Shown here one piece after another: positions 17,928-25,894 of a stretch of 64,000 nt of DNA. Each line of letters opens with the position of its first letter. The stretch's first letter is position 1. The position numbers and the translations under genes were made by a program. A model generated the notes under the pieces. That model saw only the letters and a program-made list of their open reading frames with translations, searched no databases and was not told the origin of the DNA. This DNA comes from Phocaeicola plebeius (lineage in GTDB: Bacteria > Bacteroidota > Bacteroidia > Bacteroidales > Bacteroidaceae). The stretch is from NCBI GenBank assembly GCA_022767125.1, contig JALEPZ010000069.1:1-64000 (forward strand), in the 5' to 3' direction.

Positions 17928-17992
17928 ACAAGAATGGCTGTCGTAAGAGGATTACGACAGCCATTATCAGCTGCTAACAACAGCCATTCTTG
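17928..17992. other. Hairpin with two alternative pairing partners
   Basis: Bases 17933-17946 pair perfectly (14 bp) with 17952-17965. Bases 17928-17940 can instead pair perfectly (13 bp) with 17980-17992. The two structures are mutually exclusive. It lies 86 bases beyond the end of xusC on the transcribed strand, so it may form the 3' end of that message, although a U-tract is lacking. The remainder of 17639-18077 shows no gene. Confidence 0.55.
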
Positions 17993-18077
17993 TAAAAGCC
18001 CCCCAGGTTAACGACGCTAAACGACGCTGGCCCGGCGGGCTTTCCCCTACTTTGCCACTGAGTTCTCCTGCGGGAGG

Positions 18078-19319
18078 CTATGCTTTTTTATGCCTCTTCT
18101 TCACCACGAGCCGGCGGATCCACAGGTAGTAGCCCGTCAGCGGGAGCGTGGCTCCCAGCAACGCAGACAGGAAGGTGAGGATACGTGTCAGCCCGCCGCC
18201 CCAGCTTCCCGTGTGGAGCATATAGACGGCCGAACGAACCTTGCCCGACTTGTCCTGCTCGTCGTAGGGCTGGAAGTCTGTGATTTCGCCGCTACGCGGA
18301 TGGAACTCGAACTTGTCCGTGGCACGGAGGCTGTTGCGCCCCTTGGGGACTACACTGGCTGTACCGTTCGAGAGGGTGATCTGACGGTAGTCGGGATAGC
18401 GACGGACCAGTTCGTCGTAGACGTCCTGCCAGCGCGCGTAGGACGAATGCCGATGGCCTTCACCGCCACCCCGTTCGCCATGCATTCCGCCATTCCGTTC
18501 TCCATTCCGTTCTCCATTCCGTCCGCCGCTCCGTTCGCCATGCATTCCGTTGCTCCGTTCACCGTTCTGTCCGTTGCTCCGTCCGTTGTTGCTCCGTTCG
18601 CCGCTTTGTCCGCTGTGCATTCCGCTTCCGGCTGTGGATTCTACTCCGAAGAGGCGGTAGAACCCGGTGCGGTACCAAGAGAACGACCAGGTAAGTCCGG
18701 TCAGGGCGATGAGCAGCAGGAAGAGGGTCGCATAGATGCCCCCTGCTACGTGCAGGTCGTGCCAGAAGCGGGTCCAGCCATGGGTGCAGGAAATGCGCAG
18801 GCTGGCCGCCAGCGGCTTGTGGCGGTTGGTCAGCCACATCAGCAGTCCGGTGAGCAGGATGATGACAAGCAGCAGGGTACTCGTGCCCACTAGCAGTTTG
18901 CCCCACAGGATGCCTTCTCCGCTCGATGCTCCCATCAGCCAGCGGTGGAGATGGAACATGACATCGAAGAAGGGCAGCCGCTCCGACCGGCCTTTAATGT
19001 CGCCTGTGTAAGGATCAACGAACACCGAGGCGCGGCGCGGCTGGGAGAGGCTCACCTGCCAGGTGCGGCCGGCATCGGGCGAGACGGTGAGACCGGTGGG
19101 ACGGACGCTGTCGGGCAGCGAGGCACTGACTTTTTCCATCAGTTCGTCGAGAGGCAGCGGTGCGGTGCCGGTGGAAGTGACGAAGTACCGCTCGGGATGG
19201 CACCATTCAGTCAGTTCTTTCTCGTAAACGAGAGTGGCTCCCGAGAAGCAGACGAGGGTGATGATGAGCCCGAAGGGGACGGAGAGCCAAAGATGTAGGG
19301 TACGGAAAATTTTTTTCAT
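18078..19319 (-). CDS. xusC: PepSY-family inner-membrane protein of siderophore uptake (XusC-like)
   Basis: Four membrane segments (residues about 12-33, 141-163, 190-212 and near 375-395) and PepSY domains between them mark the PepSY-TM family. Conserved histidines appear at HLW (9), FHLHRW (123, 125) and HDLH (187, 190). Homologues are thought to reduce or process ferric siderophores in the periplasm. In Bacteroides thetaiotaomicron the third gene of XusABC encodes such a protein, and the gene order here is the same. Residues 229-292 are an unusual low-complexity insert of Gly, Arg, Asn, Glu, His and Met, with GERNG repeats and three GMH motifs. The symbol rests on synteny and family. Confidence 0.85.
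   Translation of the reverse strand: MKKIFRTLHLWLSVPFGLIITLVCFSGATLVYEKELTEWCHPERYFVTSTGTAPLPLDELMEKVSASLPDSVRPTGLTVSPDAGRTWQVSLSQPRRASVFVDPYTGDIKGRSERLPFFDVMFHLHRWLMGASSGEGILWGKLLVGTSTLLLVIILLTGLLMWLTNRHKPLAASLRISCTHGWTRFWHDLHVAGGIYATLFLLLIALTGLTWSFSWYRTGFYRLFGVESTAGSGMHSGQSGERSNNGRSNGQNGERSNGMHGERSGGRNGERNGERNGGMHGERGGGEGHRHSSYARWQDVYDELVRRYPDYRQITLSNGTASVVPKGRNSLRATDKFEFHPRSGEITDFQPYDEQDKSGKVRSAVYMLHTGSWGGGLTRILTFLSALLGATLPLTGYYLWIRRLVVKKRHKKA
18444..18635 (-). repeat. Degenerate short tandem repeats encoding a Gly/His/Met-rich loop
   Basis: The segment is built of 12-15 base units encoding GERNG, GMHGER and GERSN variants, inside the xusC-like gene. The number of units is likely to vary between strains through slippage. 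All units are whole codons, so the frame is kept. Confidence 0.7.
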
Positions 19320-19347
19320 ATTCTCAGCTGTTTTTGGGGGACATGGT

Positions 19348-20790
19348 TTAATAATGTGTCAGTTTCCCGACAGCCGTCACGGTGTTGACCTCCAGGGTAA
19401 TGCCCTTGGTGGCAGTGGCTGTTGCCGGATCGATGCGGTAAAGGGCGGCGTAAGCATCGGACGACATGACAGGCATGTAGATGCAGCCGTCGGCTACGTA
19501 GGGCATCTTGCCGAAGTCGGTGATGGTGGAAGCTTCGGGCAGTCCGCTGACATAGGTCAGGCGGCCCGTATCGCCGTTGAAGATGGCCAGCTGGTTGGCC
19601 ACAGCCGTGCCTTCGGCAGTAAACGGACGGTCGTACATGCGCAGCAGGAAGTAGTTGCCGCCGGCATGCCAGCAGCGGAGGAACGACTTGCCGTCTGTCT
19701 GGGCTTCGAGGTTATAGTAGTAGTCGGGGTCGAAGTCGTCGGCTCCTGCCTTGATGCGGACCACGCCGGCATCGAGTTTCGTCTGCTGGCGGGAATCGGC
19801 GAGCGACTTGGCATAGCTGGGAGAGAACACGTAGAGGTCGCCGTTGTCGGCAGCCCAGATGGTCTGGTAGTACTGCGAGCGGTAGCGTCCGCAGGGATAG
19901 CTGATCTTGTCGGTGCGCAGGAGCTTCTTGCCTTCCAGGTGTTCGTTGTCGAAGATGGCCACCCAGCATTCATCGGGGTATTGGGTGCCTTGCAGTTCGC
20001 CCTTGGTATAGGCGCCCGAACCACTGCCGCCCGATTCCTGCTTCACGAGGTCTTCATTGCCCGGCAGGATGTACTGTCCGTTGCCGATGGCCGACCCGTA
20101 GGGGCTGAGTCCCATGCCTACCACGCCACAGTAGAGCTTGCCACCAGCTTCCTGGAAGCCGGAGAGCATGGTGTATTCGCCGTTGCCGAGGAAGTTCTCG
20201 GAGAGGAACTCATCGGTAGAGGGACTGGAAACGGCGGTTTCTGCCTCCACATCGAGGTAGGTGAGCAGGAACATCTTGGGCAGGTTGCCGGCCTCGTCGG
20301 CATAGCTGCTGGGAGCACTGCCGGTGGAGGAGGTAAGGAGGTAGGGACCGAACTTCCCGAAGGTAGTGAAACGGCTGACTTTGTATTCTGCCGAGCGGGC
20401 AGAGAGTTCTCCATTGTCTGCCATGACATACGAACGGGTGGTTCCCGCATTGCCTTGGTTGTAAGTCAGTGCGTAGAGGTAGCGGTCGGCGTAGAAGACC
20501 CATTCGGTGGCTCCGTCGTTCACCAGTCCGTTGCCTACCGGTGAGAGGGAGCCTTCGGTGAGGGTAGACGAGGTGAGCAGGAGGTTGGCGGTCTTGTCAC
20601 CGTCCTGTACGGAAGTGGCGAAGGCGAATCCGCTCACGGGGGCCGTTACATCTTCTCCCGGCTGGTCTCCGCTGCTGTCGGGCTGTTCCGGAGTAGTGGA
20701 GGGATTCGTTACTGGATCGTTGTCAGAGCAGGCCGCCAGTGTCAGGCTGAACAGGGCGGCGATAAAGAGTTGCTTGTTCATTTCTTTCAA
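19348..20790 (-). CDS. xusB: DUF4374 surface lipoprotein, siderophore-binding (XusB-like)
   Basis: A lipoprotein signal ends at Cys21 (TLAACSD). The mature part begins with a Pro/Ser/Thr-rich spacer and then a beta-propeller-like DUF4374 domain ([44 protein letters not shown]). In B. thetaiotaomicron the DUF4374 protein XusB binds ferric enterobactin at the cell surface and passes it to XusA. Position between the receptor and PepSY genes supports the same role. It is separated from xusA by 251 bases containing a tandem duplication and a palindromic repeat, and from xusC by 28 bases. An alternative start is at Met4 of the predicted protein. Confidence 0.87.
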   Translation of the reverse strand: MKEMNKQLFIAALFSLTLAACSDNDPVTNPSTTPEQPDSSGDQPGEDVTAPVSGFAFATSVQDGDKTANLLLTSSTLTEGSLSPVGNGLVNDGATEWVFYADRYLYALTYNQGNAGTTRSYVMADNGELSARSAEYKVSRFTTFGKFGPYLLTSSTGSAPSSYADEAGNLPKMFLLTYLDVEAETAVSSPSTDEFLSENFLGNGEYTMLSGFQEAGGKLYCGVVGMGLSPYGSAIGNGQYILPGNEDLVKQESGGSGSGAYTKGELQGTQYPDECWVAIFDNEHLEGKKLLRTDKISYPCGRYRSQYYQTIWAADNGDLYVFSPSYAKSLADSRQQTKLDAGVVRIKAGADDFDPDYYYNLEAQTDGKSFLRCWHAGGNYFLLRMYDRPFTAEGTAVANQLAIFNGDTGRLTYVSGLPEASTITDFGKMPYVADGCIYMPVMSSDAYAALYRIDPATATATKGITLEVNTVTAVGKLTHY

Positions 20791-20854
20791 TTTAAAATTT
20801 AAAATATAGAATTCTTTCTCTCTTGTTGGATTTTTCTTTTAATTTACAATATAA

Positions 20855-20890
20855 TAATCTGTTTTCCTGGTTTAATCTGTTTTCCTGGTT
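20855..20890. repeat. Perfect 18 bp tandem duplication
   Basis: TAATCTGTTTTCCTGGTT occurs twice in direct succession (20855-20872, 20873-20890) in the T-rich spacer between xusA and xusB, 51 bases before a palindromic repeat. Confidence 0.85.
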
Positions 20891-20941
20891 GCTTCATTCG
20901 TTTTTTTCTTCATTGTTTTTTTTCGTTCCTCGTTTTCTTTG

Positions 20942-21021
20942 TTGTCATCCTGAGCGAAGTGAAGGATCTGAATACACTCACTTAATGTTTACAGATTTTT
21001 CGCTGTTGCTCAAAATGACAA
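20942..21021. repeat. Palindromic intergenic repeat, copy between xusA and xusB
   Basis: About 80 bases with arms TTGTCATCCTGAGCG... and ...CTCAAAATGACAA, inverted with respect to each other and ending 20 bases from the xusA stop. It belongs to the same family as the copies at 53098 and 61038. Confidence 0.75.
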
Positions 21022-21041
21022 TGGAGGTCAATTTAAAATTT

Positions 21042-23417
21042 TTAATTTCCAAAGTGTACCCTCACCTTCCCGTAGAAGGCCCGTCCGGCCTTTTGCAGGC
21101 TGAAGTTGTCGTAGAGCCGTTCGTCGGTGAAGTTCCGGCATTCGAACGACAGGTTATAGCGTCCCTTCCCCATGCTGTAGGTCAGCGAGAGGTTGTGCGA
21201 GAACTGGTTGGGTACCACGTAGTCCCCCTTGTTCGAGCCGAGGTTCGACGAGTAATACGTGAAGCTGTGCAGGTACTGGTTGTCGTAGGTCAGTGTCAGC
21301 ACGTTGCCGCGCGTCCCGCAGTTGTGCCAGGTGAGGTTCACGTCAGAGTCGGCAAACAGATAGGGCAGGTTCGAGATGCGCTGCTTGTAGTTGATGTTGG
21401 CCGTGGAGCTGCCCATGGCCGTGGGCATATTGTCGCACACGTTCATCTTCGTGAAGTTGCCGCCCACGCTCAGCCACCGCGAGAAGCCGTAGCGGGCGGA
21501 GAGGTTGAAGCCTTTGGTGAGCACGCTGCCGTAGTTCACGTACGAGGCCGCATACTTGCCGCCGCTCATGCTGGCGATGTTGCGCTGGATATAGTCCTTC
21601 GTGTCGCGGTACACCAGTCCGCCTTCCACATAGACCGAGTGCTTGCCGAACGTGCGGGCATAGCTCAGGCTGAAGTTCACGTTATGGCTCCGCTCGGGGC
21701 GGATGCCGATATCGCCCATTTCGAGGTCTTCGTCGCCGAACATTTCCTCGATGGTCGGCAGGCGGCACGCCTTTTCGTACGACAGCTTCGCCTGCAGGCC
21801 CGGCAGCAAGAAATAGGTGCCGGCGGCGCCGTAGCCCCAAAAGTCAATGGAGCGGGTGGTGCGTTCGTATGCTTCGGCGTTCGAGGTAGTAGCCACCGGG
21901 CCGGCCACATACTGGCGGTAGTACTTTCCAAAGGCCGAGAAGTTCCAGCGGTCGGAGGGCAGGAAGCGGTAGGAGAGTCCCGAGATGTTCTTGCGGGTCT
22001 GCTTGTCGATGGGGTCGGTAACGGCTTCGGCGGTGAGCAGCGAGGTGTTGCGCCGGCGGAACGTGTTGAGCACGTGGTTGAAGGTAAACGTGTGGGCCGT
22101 CCCGATGCGGTAGTTGGCTGTCAGCGTGGCGTTCCAGTTCTGCTGCACGGCCTGCTGGTGCTGGTGCGACTGCTCGCCCGGCGAGTTGAGGAGGGCCTTC
22201 TCGCCCAGCCAGTTGTATTTATAGGAGGCAGTGTCGACATTGGTCGTCAGGTCGCGGTTGTAGTTGGCGGTGAGGGTCACCTCCAGTCCCTTGGTGAAGA
22301 GGTTGCGCTTGGCATATTCCAGCGAGGGCATCAGGGCGTGGCCGTGGCGGTGTTTCTCGCCGTAGACAATCTCCTGGCGCACCCCGTTCTGGATTTCCTT
22401 ATAGAGGTGAGAGTAGGTGAATCCCAGCAGCAGCCGGTCGGCCCATGATCGCCCCGTCAGTCCCACTTTGGCGACCAGTGCCTCGTTGTGGTACGTGTCA
22501 TTGAAGCGTTTCACGTGCTGTTTCAGGTCTCGGTCGATGCGGCCGGTCTCGAAGTCCTCTACGGGCGAGTCTATGTAGTAGCTGTTGTCAGAGTAGTTCT
22601 GGAAGGCATTGACTTCGTAAGTGAAGCCGTTGTCGAAGGTCTGGCCGAAGTGGAGGAACGACTTGTGGGTATTGAACGATCCATACGAGTAGGAAGCGTC
22701 GGCAAACCAGCCCTTGCGTTTCTTTTGTGTGACGATGTTCACCACGCCGCCGATGGCATCGGTGCCGAAGCCTACGGGGACAACCCCCTTGTAGACCTCG
22801 ATGCGCTGGGCATAGTTCACGGGGATGTTGTTCAGTCCGAACGAGGCTCCCACGCCCTCCTGGGGCACTCCGTCGATGAATACCTTGACATGCTTGCCGC
22901 TGAATCCGTCCATCATGAGCGAGAGGTCGGAGCCTACGCCGCCCGATTCACGCAGTTTCAGGCCGGGAGCCTTGGCCAGCGCGTCGCCCAGGTTCTTGGT
23001 AGAGTTCTGCATCTCTTTGGTGTCGACAGCCACGGTGTTGAAGGCCGAGCGTTTCACGCGTCCCACGCCATTGGCCATCACCACCACTTCGTCCAGCTCC
23101 ACTTCGGAAGCCGTCAGCAGGATGTTCATTTTCTGGCGCTGGTCGGTGAGGCGGATGGACTTTTCCACGGTCTCATAGCCGATGGCAGAGACCACCAGCG
23201 TGTAGGCTCCGGCGGGTGCATGGAGGTAGTAATAGCCGTCGTCGTTCGAGGCGCAGCCGTAGCTCGTTCCCTTGAGGTAGACGGTGGCAAAACCCACGGA
23301 AGATTTGTCTTTGGTAATGATTTTTCCCGAGAGGGAGGCTGACGGGGTCTGCCCGAGTGCTGTCAGGGCAATGAATCCTATCAGAAATAGGGTGAAAAAT
23401 GTTCTTTTTGTCATCAT
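21042..23417 (-). CDS. xusA: TonB-dependent siderophore receptor (XusA-like)
   Basis: The order is signal peptide (residues 1-23, TALGQ), a carboxypeptidase-like beta domain (about 27-105; GKIITKDKSSVGFATVYLKG), the plug (about 120-240; LGDALAKAPGLKLRESGGVGSD, IDGVPQEGVGAS, AIGGVVNIVTQ) and a barrel ending in FYGKVRVHFGN. It lacks the STN domain of the SusC protein and has the size of iron-complex receptors. Followed by DUF4374 and PepSY genes, it matches XusA, which imports xenosiderophores. Its promoter carries a 20-base inverted-repeat element shared with a putative small RNA gene. An alternative start is at Met2. Confidence 0.9.
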   Translation of the reverse strand: MMTKRTFFTLFLIGFIALTALGQTPSASLSGKIITKDKSSVGFATVYLKGTSYGCASNDDGYYYLHAPAGAYTLVVSAIGYETVEKSIRLTDQRQKMNILLTASEVELDEVVVMANGVGRVKRSAFNTVAVDTKEMQNSTKNLGDALAKAPGLKLRESGGVGSDLSLMMDGFSGKHVKVFIDGVPQEGVGASFGLNNIPVNYAQRIEVYKGVVPVGFGTDAIGGVVNIVTQKKRKGWFADASYSYGSFNTHKSFLHFGQTFDNGFTYEVNAFQNYSDNSYYIDSPVEDFETGRIDRDLKQHVKRFNDTYHNEALVAKVGLTGRSWADRLLLGFTYSHLYKEIQNGVRQEIVYGEKHRHGHALMPSLEYAKRNLFTKGLEVTLTANYNRDLTTNVDTASYKYNWLGEKALLNSPGEQSHQHQQAVQQNWNATLTANYRIGTAHTFTFNHVLNTFRRRNTSLLTAEAVTDPIDKQTRKNISGLSYRFLPSDRWNFSAFGKYYRQYVAGPVATTSNAEAYERTTRSIDFWGYGAAGTYFLLPGLQAKLSYEKACRLPTIEEMFGDEDLEMGDIGIRPERSHNVNFSLSYARTFGKHSVYVEGGLVYRDTKDYIQRNIASMSGGKYAASYVNYGSVLTKGFNLSARYGFSRWLSVGGNFTKMNVCDNMPTAMGSSTANINYKQRISNLPYLFADSDVNLTWHNCGTRGNVLTLTYDNQYLHSFTYYSSNLGSNKGDYVVPNQFSHNLSLTYSMGKGRYNLSFECRNFTDERLYDNFSLQKAGRAFYGKVRVHFGN

Positions 23418-23449
23418 CTTTGCAGTAGATTATCTTTGTTTTACGGCTG

Positions 23450-23497
23450 CAAAGGTAGGGTGGCGATGGCGACTCCCCAATACCTAAAAGTAGGTAT
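23450..23497 (-). promoter_or_regulatory. xus operon promoter with overlapping inverted-repeat operator
   Basis: On the minus strand, TTG at 23480-23478, a 20-base spacer and TACCTTTG (23457-23450) form the promoter. The 20 bases 23497-23478 (minus) read ATACCTACTTTTAGGTATTG, a 7+4+7 inverted repeat (ATACCTA/TAGGTAT with extension) that runs into the -33 box. A repressor bound there would block polymerase. An element identical at 18 of 20 bases sits in the same place at 27342-27361. Confidence 0.75.
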
Positions 23498-23566
23498 ATG
23501 TTTTCTTTTTCCGTTGCCCGGACTCACTACTCTGAGGTACTCTTCGCTTTCGGGGGCAGCCTGTTC

Positions 23567-24148
23567 CTACTGCTTCGGATACATGATTCTTCTGGTTTCC
23601 GCACGGGCCTCGCGCCACCGGGGAAAATACCGAGTCAGGAGGCGGCGGAAACGGTCGCTGTGGTCGGGGACCAGCAGGTGCACCAGCTCGTGCACTACCA
23701 CATGCTCGATGCACCACGTGGGCAGCAACAGGGCGTAGAGGCTGATGGTAATGTGGTTGCGGGCAGGAACGCAGTCTCCCCACTTCGAGATGAACGGCTT
23801 GTAGTCGATGAGTGGGGGCTCCACGTCCATCAGCGGAGCATAGCGGGCCACGAGGGGACGCACGATGCCGTCGAGCCGGGCGGCGGCTTCGGCCTGCTGA
23901 CGGGGCGTGCGGAGCGGCAGCTGGTCGTAGAAAGAGGTGCGCTGACGGTGCAGGCCCTCCATCTTCCGCAGGCTGTCCTCGATCCATTGACGGTGGTCGG
24001 CAATGAACTGCCTGATGGTGGTCTCGGGGGTGTGGAAGGGGGCACTGACGTTGACTTTTCCCGTAGGTGTGACCCGCAGCGACAGGCGCGATGTGCGGCG
24101 GTAGGTGACGGTTATCTGCATGGGGCCGAAGGCAGGGAGGTGATACAT
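23567..24148 (-). CDS. YgjP-type (DUF45) zinc metallopeptidase
   Basis: The protein shows the YgjP/WLM-like core. A basic beta-rich N-terminus (SLRVTPTGKVNVSAP) precedes VVHELVHLLVPDHSDRF, with HExxH at 153-157 and a third ligand His163. It is a predicted soluble zinc peptidase whose substrate is unknown. It overlaps the end of the GNAT gene by 37 bases with the start given. A start at 24121 (MQITVTYRR) would leave 8 bases between them and is about as likely. It is the last gene of a minus-strand run that begins with recR. Confidence 0.85.
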   Translation of the reverse strand: MYHLPAFGPMQITVTYRRTSRLSLRVTPTGKVNVSAPFHTPETTIRQFIADHRQWIEDSLRKMEGLHRQRTSFYDQLPLRTPRQQAEAAARLDGIVRPLVARYAPLMDVEPPLIDYKPFISKWGDCVPARNHITISLYALLLPTWCIEHVVVHELVHLLVPDHSDRFRRLLTRYFPRWREARAETRRIMYPKQ

Positions 24149-24663
24149 TGCAGCAGGCAGACATCCTGGTAGCCATGGCCCGTGAAGAGCCAGTCGTCCA
24201 GCCGGCCGGCGCAGACGAAGCCGCAGCGTTCGAACAGGCGGAGGCTGGGGGCATTGTCGGTCCGCACGTAGGCATAGAGTTGGTGCAGGCCCAGCCAGTC
24301 CAGGCAGTGGCGGACCATCAGCTGAAGGGCCTCAGTGCCCAGGCCGATGCGCCGGTAGGGGCGGGTCACCAGAATGCCCACCTCGGCCCGCCGGTGGCGA
24401 GGGTCGAAATTGAATACATCGATGATGCCGGCGATGGAGTCGTGTCCCCGGTAGTCGATGAGCAGTCGCAACTCGCGGTCGGCGAATAGGTCGTTGGTGT
24501 TTTGGCGGATGTATCGTACGAACTGGTGGCGCGAGTAGGGTCCTGTGGCCGCTGGGACCGCTTCCTGCTCGTCGGCCTCGTTCTCCAGTTGCAGCAGCCG
24601 GTCTACGTCCTCCGGTTCGGGAGCACGCAGACGGATCCGGGGAGTAGAGAGCTGCGGCTTCAT
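24112..24663 (-). CDS. GNAT-family N-acetyltransferase
   Basis: The start ATG at 24663 overlaps the stop of the upstream gene (ATGA type overlap), which supports both the start and translational coupling. The 183 residues follow the RimJ/RimL-like GNAT pattern: STPRIRLRAPEPEDVDRLL, the acetyl-CoA loop VTRPYRRIGLGTEALQLM (residues about 103-120), and NAPSLRLFERCGFVCAGRLDDW. It would transfer an acetyl group to an unknown protein N-terminus or small amine. Confidence 0.9.
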   Translation of the reverse strand: MKPQLSTPRIRLRAPEPEDVDRLLQLENEADEQEAVPAATGPYSRHQFVRYIRQNTNDLFADRELRLLIDYRGHDSIAGIIDVFNFDPRHRRAEVGILVTRPYRRIGLGTEALQLMVRHCLDWLGLHQLYAYVRTDNAPSLRLFERCGFVCAGRLDDWLFTGHGYQDVCLLQCITSLPSAPCR

Positions 24664-25136
24664 GACGCGGAAGCCTCCTTGTCGGACAGGGCGGGGAGCG
24701 ACAGCTCGTCTTCCATCCGCTTCTGTCCGGGAACACAGAACAGGGTGGCTGCCATCACCATTCCCGCGCAGAGCAGTCCGGTCGTCGAGAGGGTCCAGTA
24801 GTAGACCGTGAGGTTCGACAGGGCGGCCGTCAGCAGGAGGCACAGCCGCACTTCGCTCCACCGCCGGTAGCTGCGCAGGGCCTCGGTGAGCGGCAGCTGG
24901 CGGACATGGCGGGTGAGCGACAGCTGGAAAAGCCGCAGCGACAGGGGGATGAGGACGATGGCCAGCAGGATGCCGGCGGTCTGGAGCAGGTATTCGGCCT
25001 GGGGATGGTCGGCATAGATGCCGCGGGGCAGGACATCGCTCTCGTAGAGGACGGCCAGCAGGAGGGGCAATGCCCAAAGCAGGGCGTATTCGGCTTTCAG
25101 CCGGGTGAGGGGAAGCAGGTGGTTCATATTCTTCAT
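24660..25136 (-). CDS. Small membrane protein, unknown function
   Basis: I do not recognise a named family. The 158 residues hold four hydrophobic segments (ALLWALPLLLAVLY, LLQTAGILLAIVLIPLSL, LCLLLTAALSNLTVYYW, TTGLLCAGMVMAATLFCV), with charged connecting loops and a short acidic cytoplasmic tail. It lies 58 bases after recR and overlaps the GNAT start by four bases. The four genes therefore look like one transcription unit, without showing a common task. Confidence 0.85.
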   Translation of the reverse strand: MKNMNHLLPLTRLKAEYALLWALPLLLAVLYESDVLPRGIYADHPQAEYLLQTAGILLAIVLIPLSLRLFQLSLTRHVRQLPLTEALRSYRRWSEVRLCLLLTAALSNLTVYYWTLSTTGLLCAGMVMAATLFCVPGQKRMEDELSLPALSDKEASAS

Positions 25137-25194
25137 GTCTGTTTTCTTTTTGTTTCCGGAATCAGGGAGTCTGCGGGCATTGGAGGCACGCGGC

Positions 25195-25815
25195 CTACAG
25201 GGTGCCCGTGAAGACGGTACGGTTGGCGATGGAGCGGCCCAGGGTCACCTCGTCGGCATACTCCAGTTCGTCACCCATGGCGATGCCGCGGGCAATGAGG
25301 GTGATCTTCACGTCGGGGTAGGGAGCCAGCTTGCGGAAGATATAGAAGTTGGTGGTGTCACCTTCCATGGTAGGGCTGAGGGCCAGGATGACCTCCTTCA
25401 CCACGCCGCTTTTCACCCGTTCCACCAGGCTGTCAATCTGCAGGTCGGAAGGGCCGATGCCGTCCATGGGCGAGATGACGCCTCCCAGCACATGGTAGAG
25501 GCCGCGGAACTGCTGGGTGTTCTCCACGGCCATGACGTCGCGGATATTCTCCACCACGCAGACGGTAGACGCGTCGCGGGCGGGGTTGGCGCAGAGCTGG
25601 CAGATGTCGGTGTCGGAGATGTTGTGGCATACGCGGCAGTACTTCACCTCGTGTTTCAGTGTACTGATGGATTGGCTGAACGCGTCCACCCGTTCCGTGT
25701 CCTGGCGCAGCAGGTGCAGCACCAGGCGCATGGCTGTCTTGCGTCCGATTCCCGGCAGCTTGGCGAACTCGCCGACCGCTTTTTCGAGGAGTACCGATGA
25801 ATAGTGTTGGCTCAT
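25195..25815 (-). CDS. recR: Recombination mediator RecR
   Basis: RecR helps RecO load RecA at gapped DNA. The protein shows the helix-hairpin-helix ([18 protein letters not shown]), a four-cysteine zinc site (Cys60, 63, 72, 75; [16 protein letters not shown]) and the TOPRIM domain ([16 protein letters not shown]). The full length of 206 residues is normal. It is divergent from the symporter gene, with 79 bases between the start codons. Confidence 0.97.
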   Translation of the reverse strand: MSQHYSSVLLEKAVGEFAKLPGIGRKTAMRLVLHLLRQDTERVDAFSQSISTLKHEVKYCRVCHNISDTDICQLCANPARDASTVCVVENIRDVMAVENTQQFRGLYHVLGGVISPMDGIGPSDLQIDSLVERVKSGVVKEVILALSPTMEGDTTNFYIFRKLAPYPDVKITLIARGIAMGDELEYADEVTLGRSIANRTVFTGTL

Positions 25816-25867
25816 GTCTTTAGGTGCATTTTCAAATTCGGGTGCGAAGATACAAAATAAAAAGCAT

Positions 25868-25875
25868 TATCTTTG
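25868..25875 (+). promoter_or_regulatory. -7 box of the symporter gene
   Basis: TATCTTTG lies 19 bases before the chosen start codon. This excludes the upstream in-frame start at 25814, which would put the promoter inside the gene. Confidence 0.6.
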
Positions 25876-25894
25876 TGCCCCAAAACAGAAAAAC

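Noticed and set aside
24112-25077. Long 321-residue frame ending in the GNAT domain
   Set aside because: The first 138 residues are out-of-frame shadow of the membrane protein gene. The true GNAT start is the ATG at 24663 overlapping its stop.
25814-25894. Upstream start for the sodium symporter
   Set aside because: The promoter -7 box lies at 25868-25875, inside that extension, and the extension has no family similarity.
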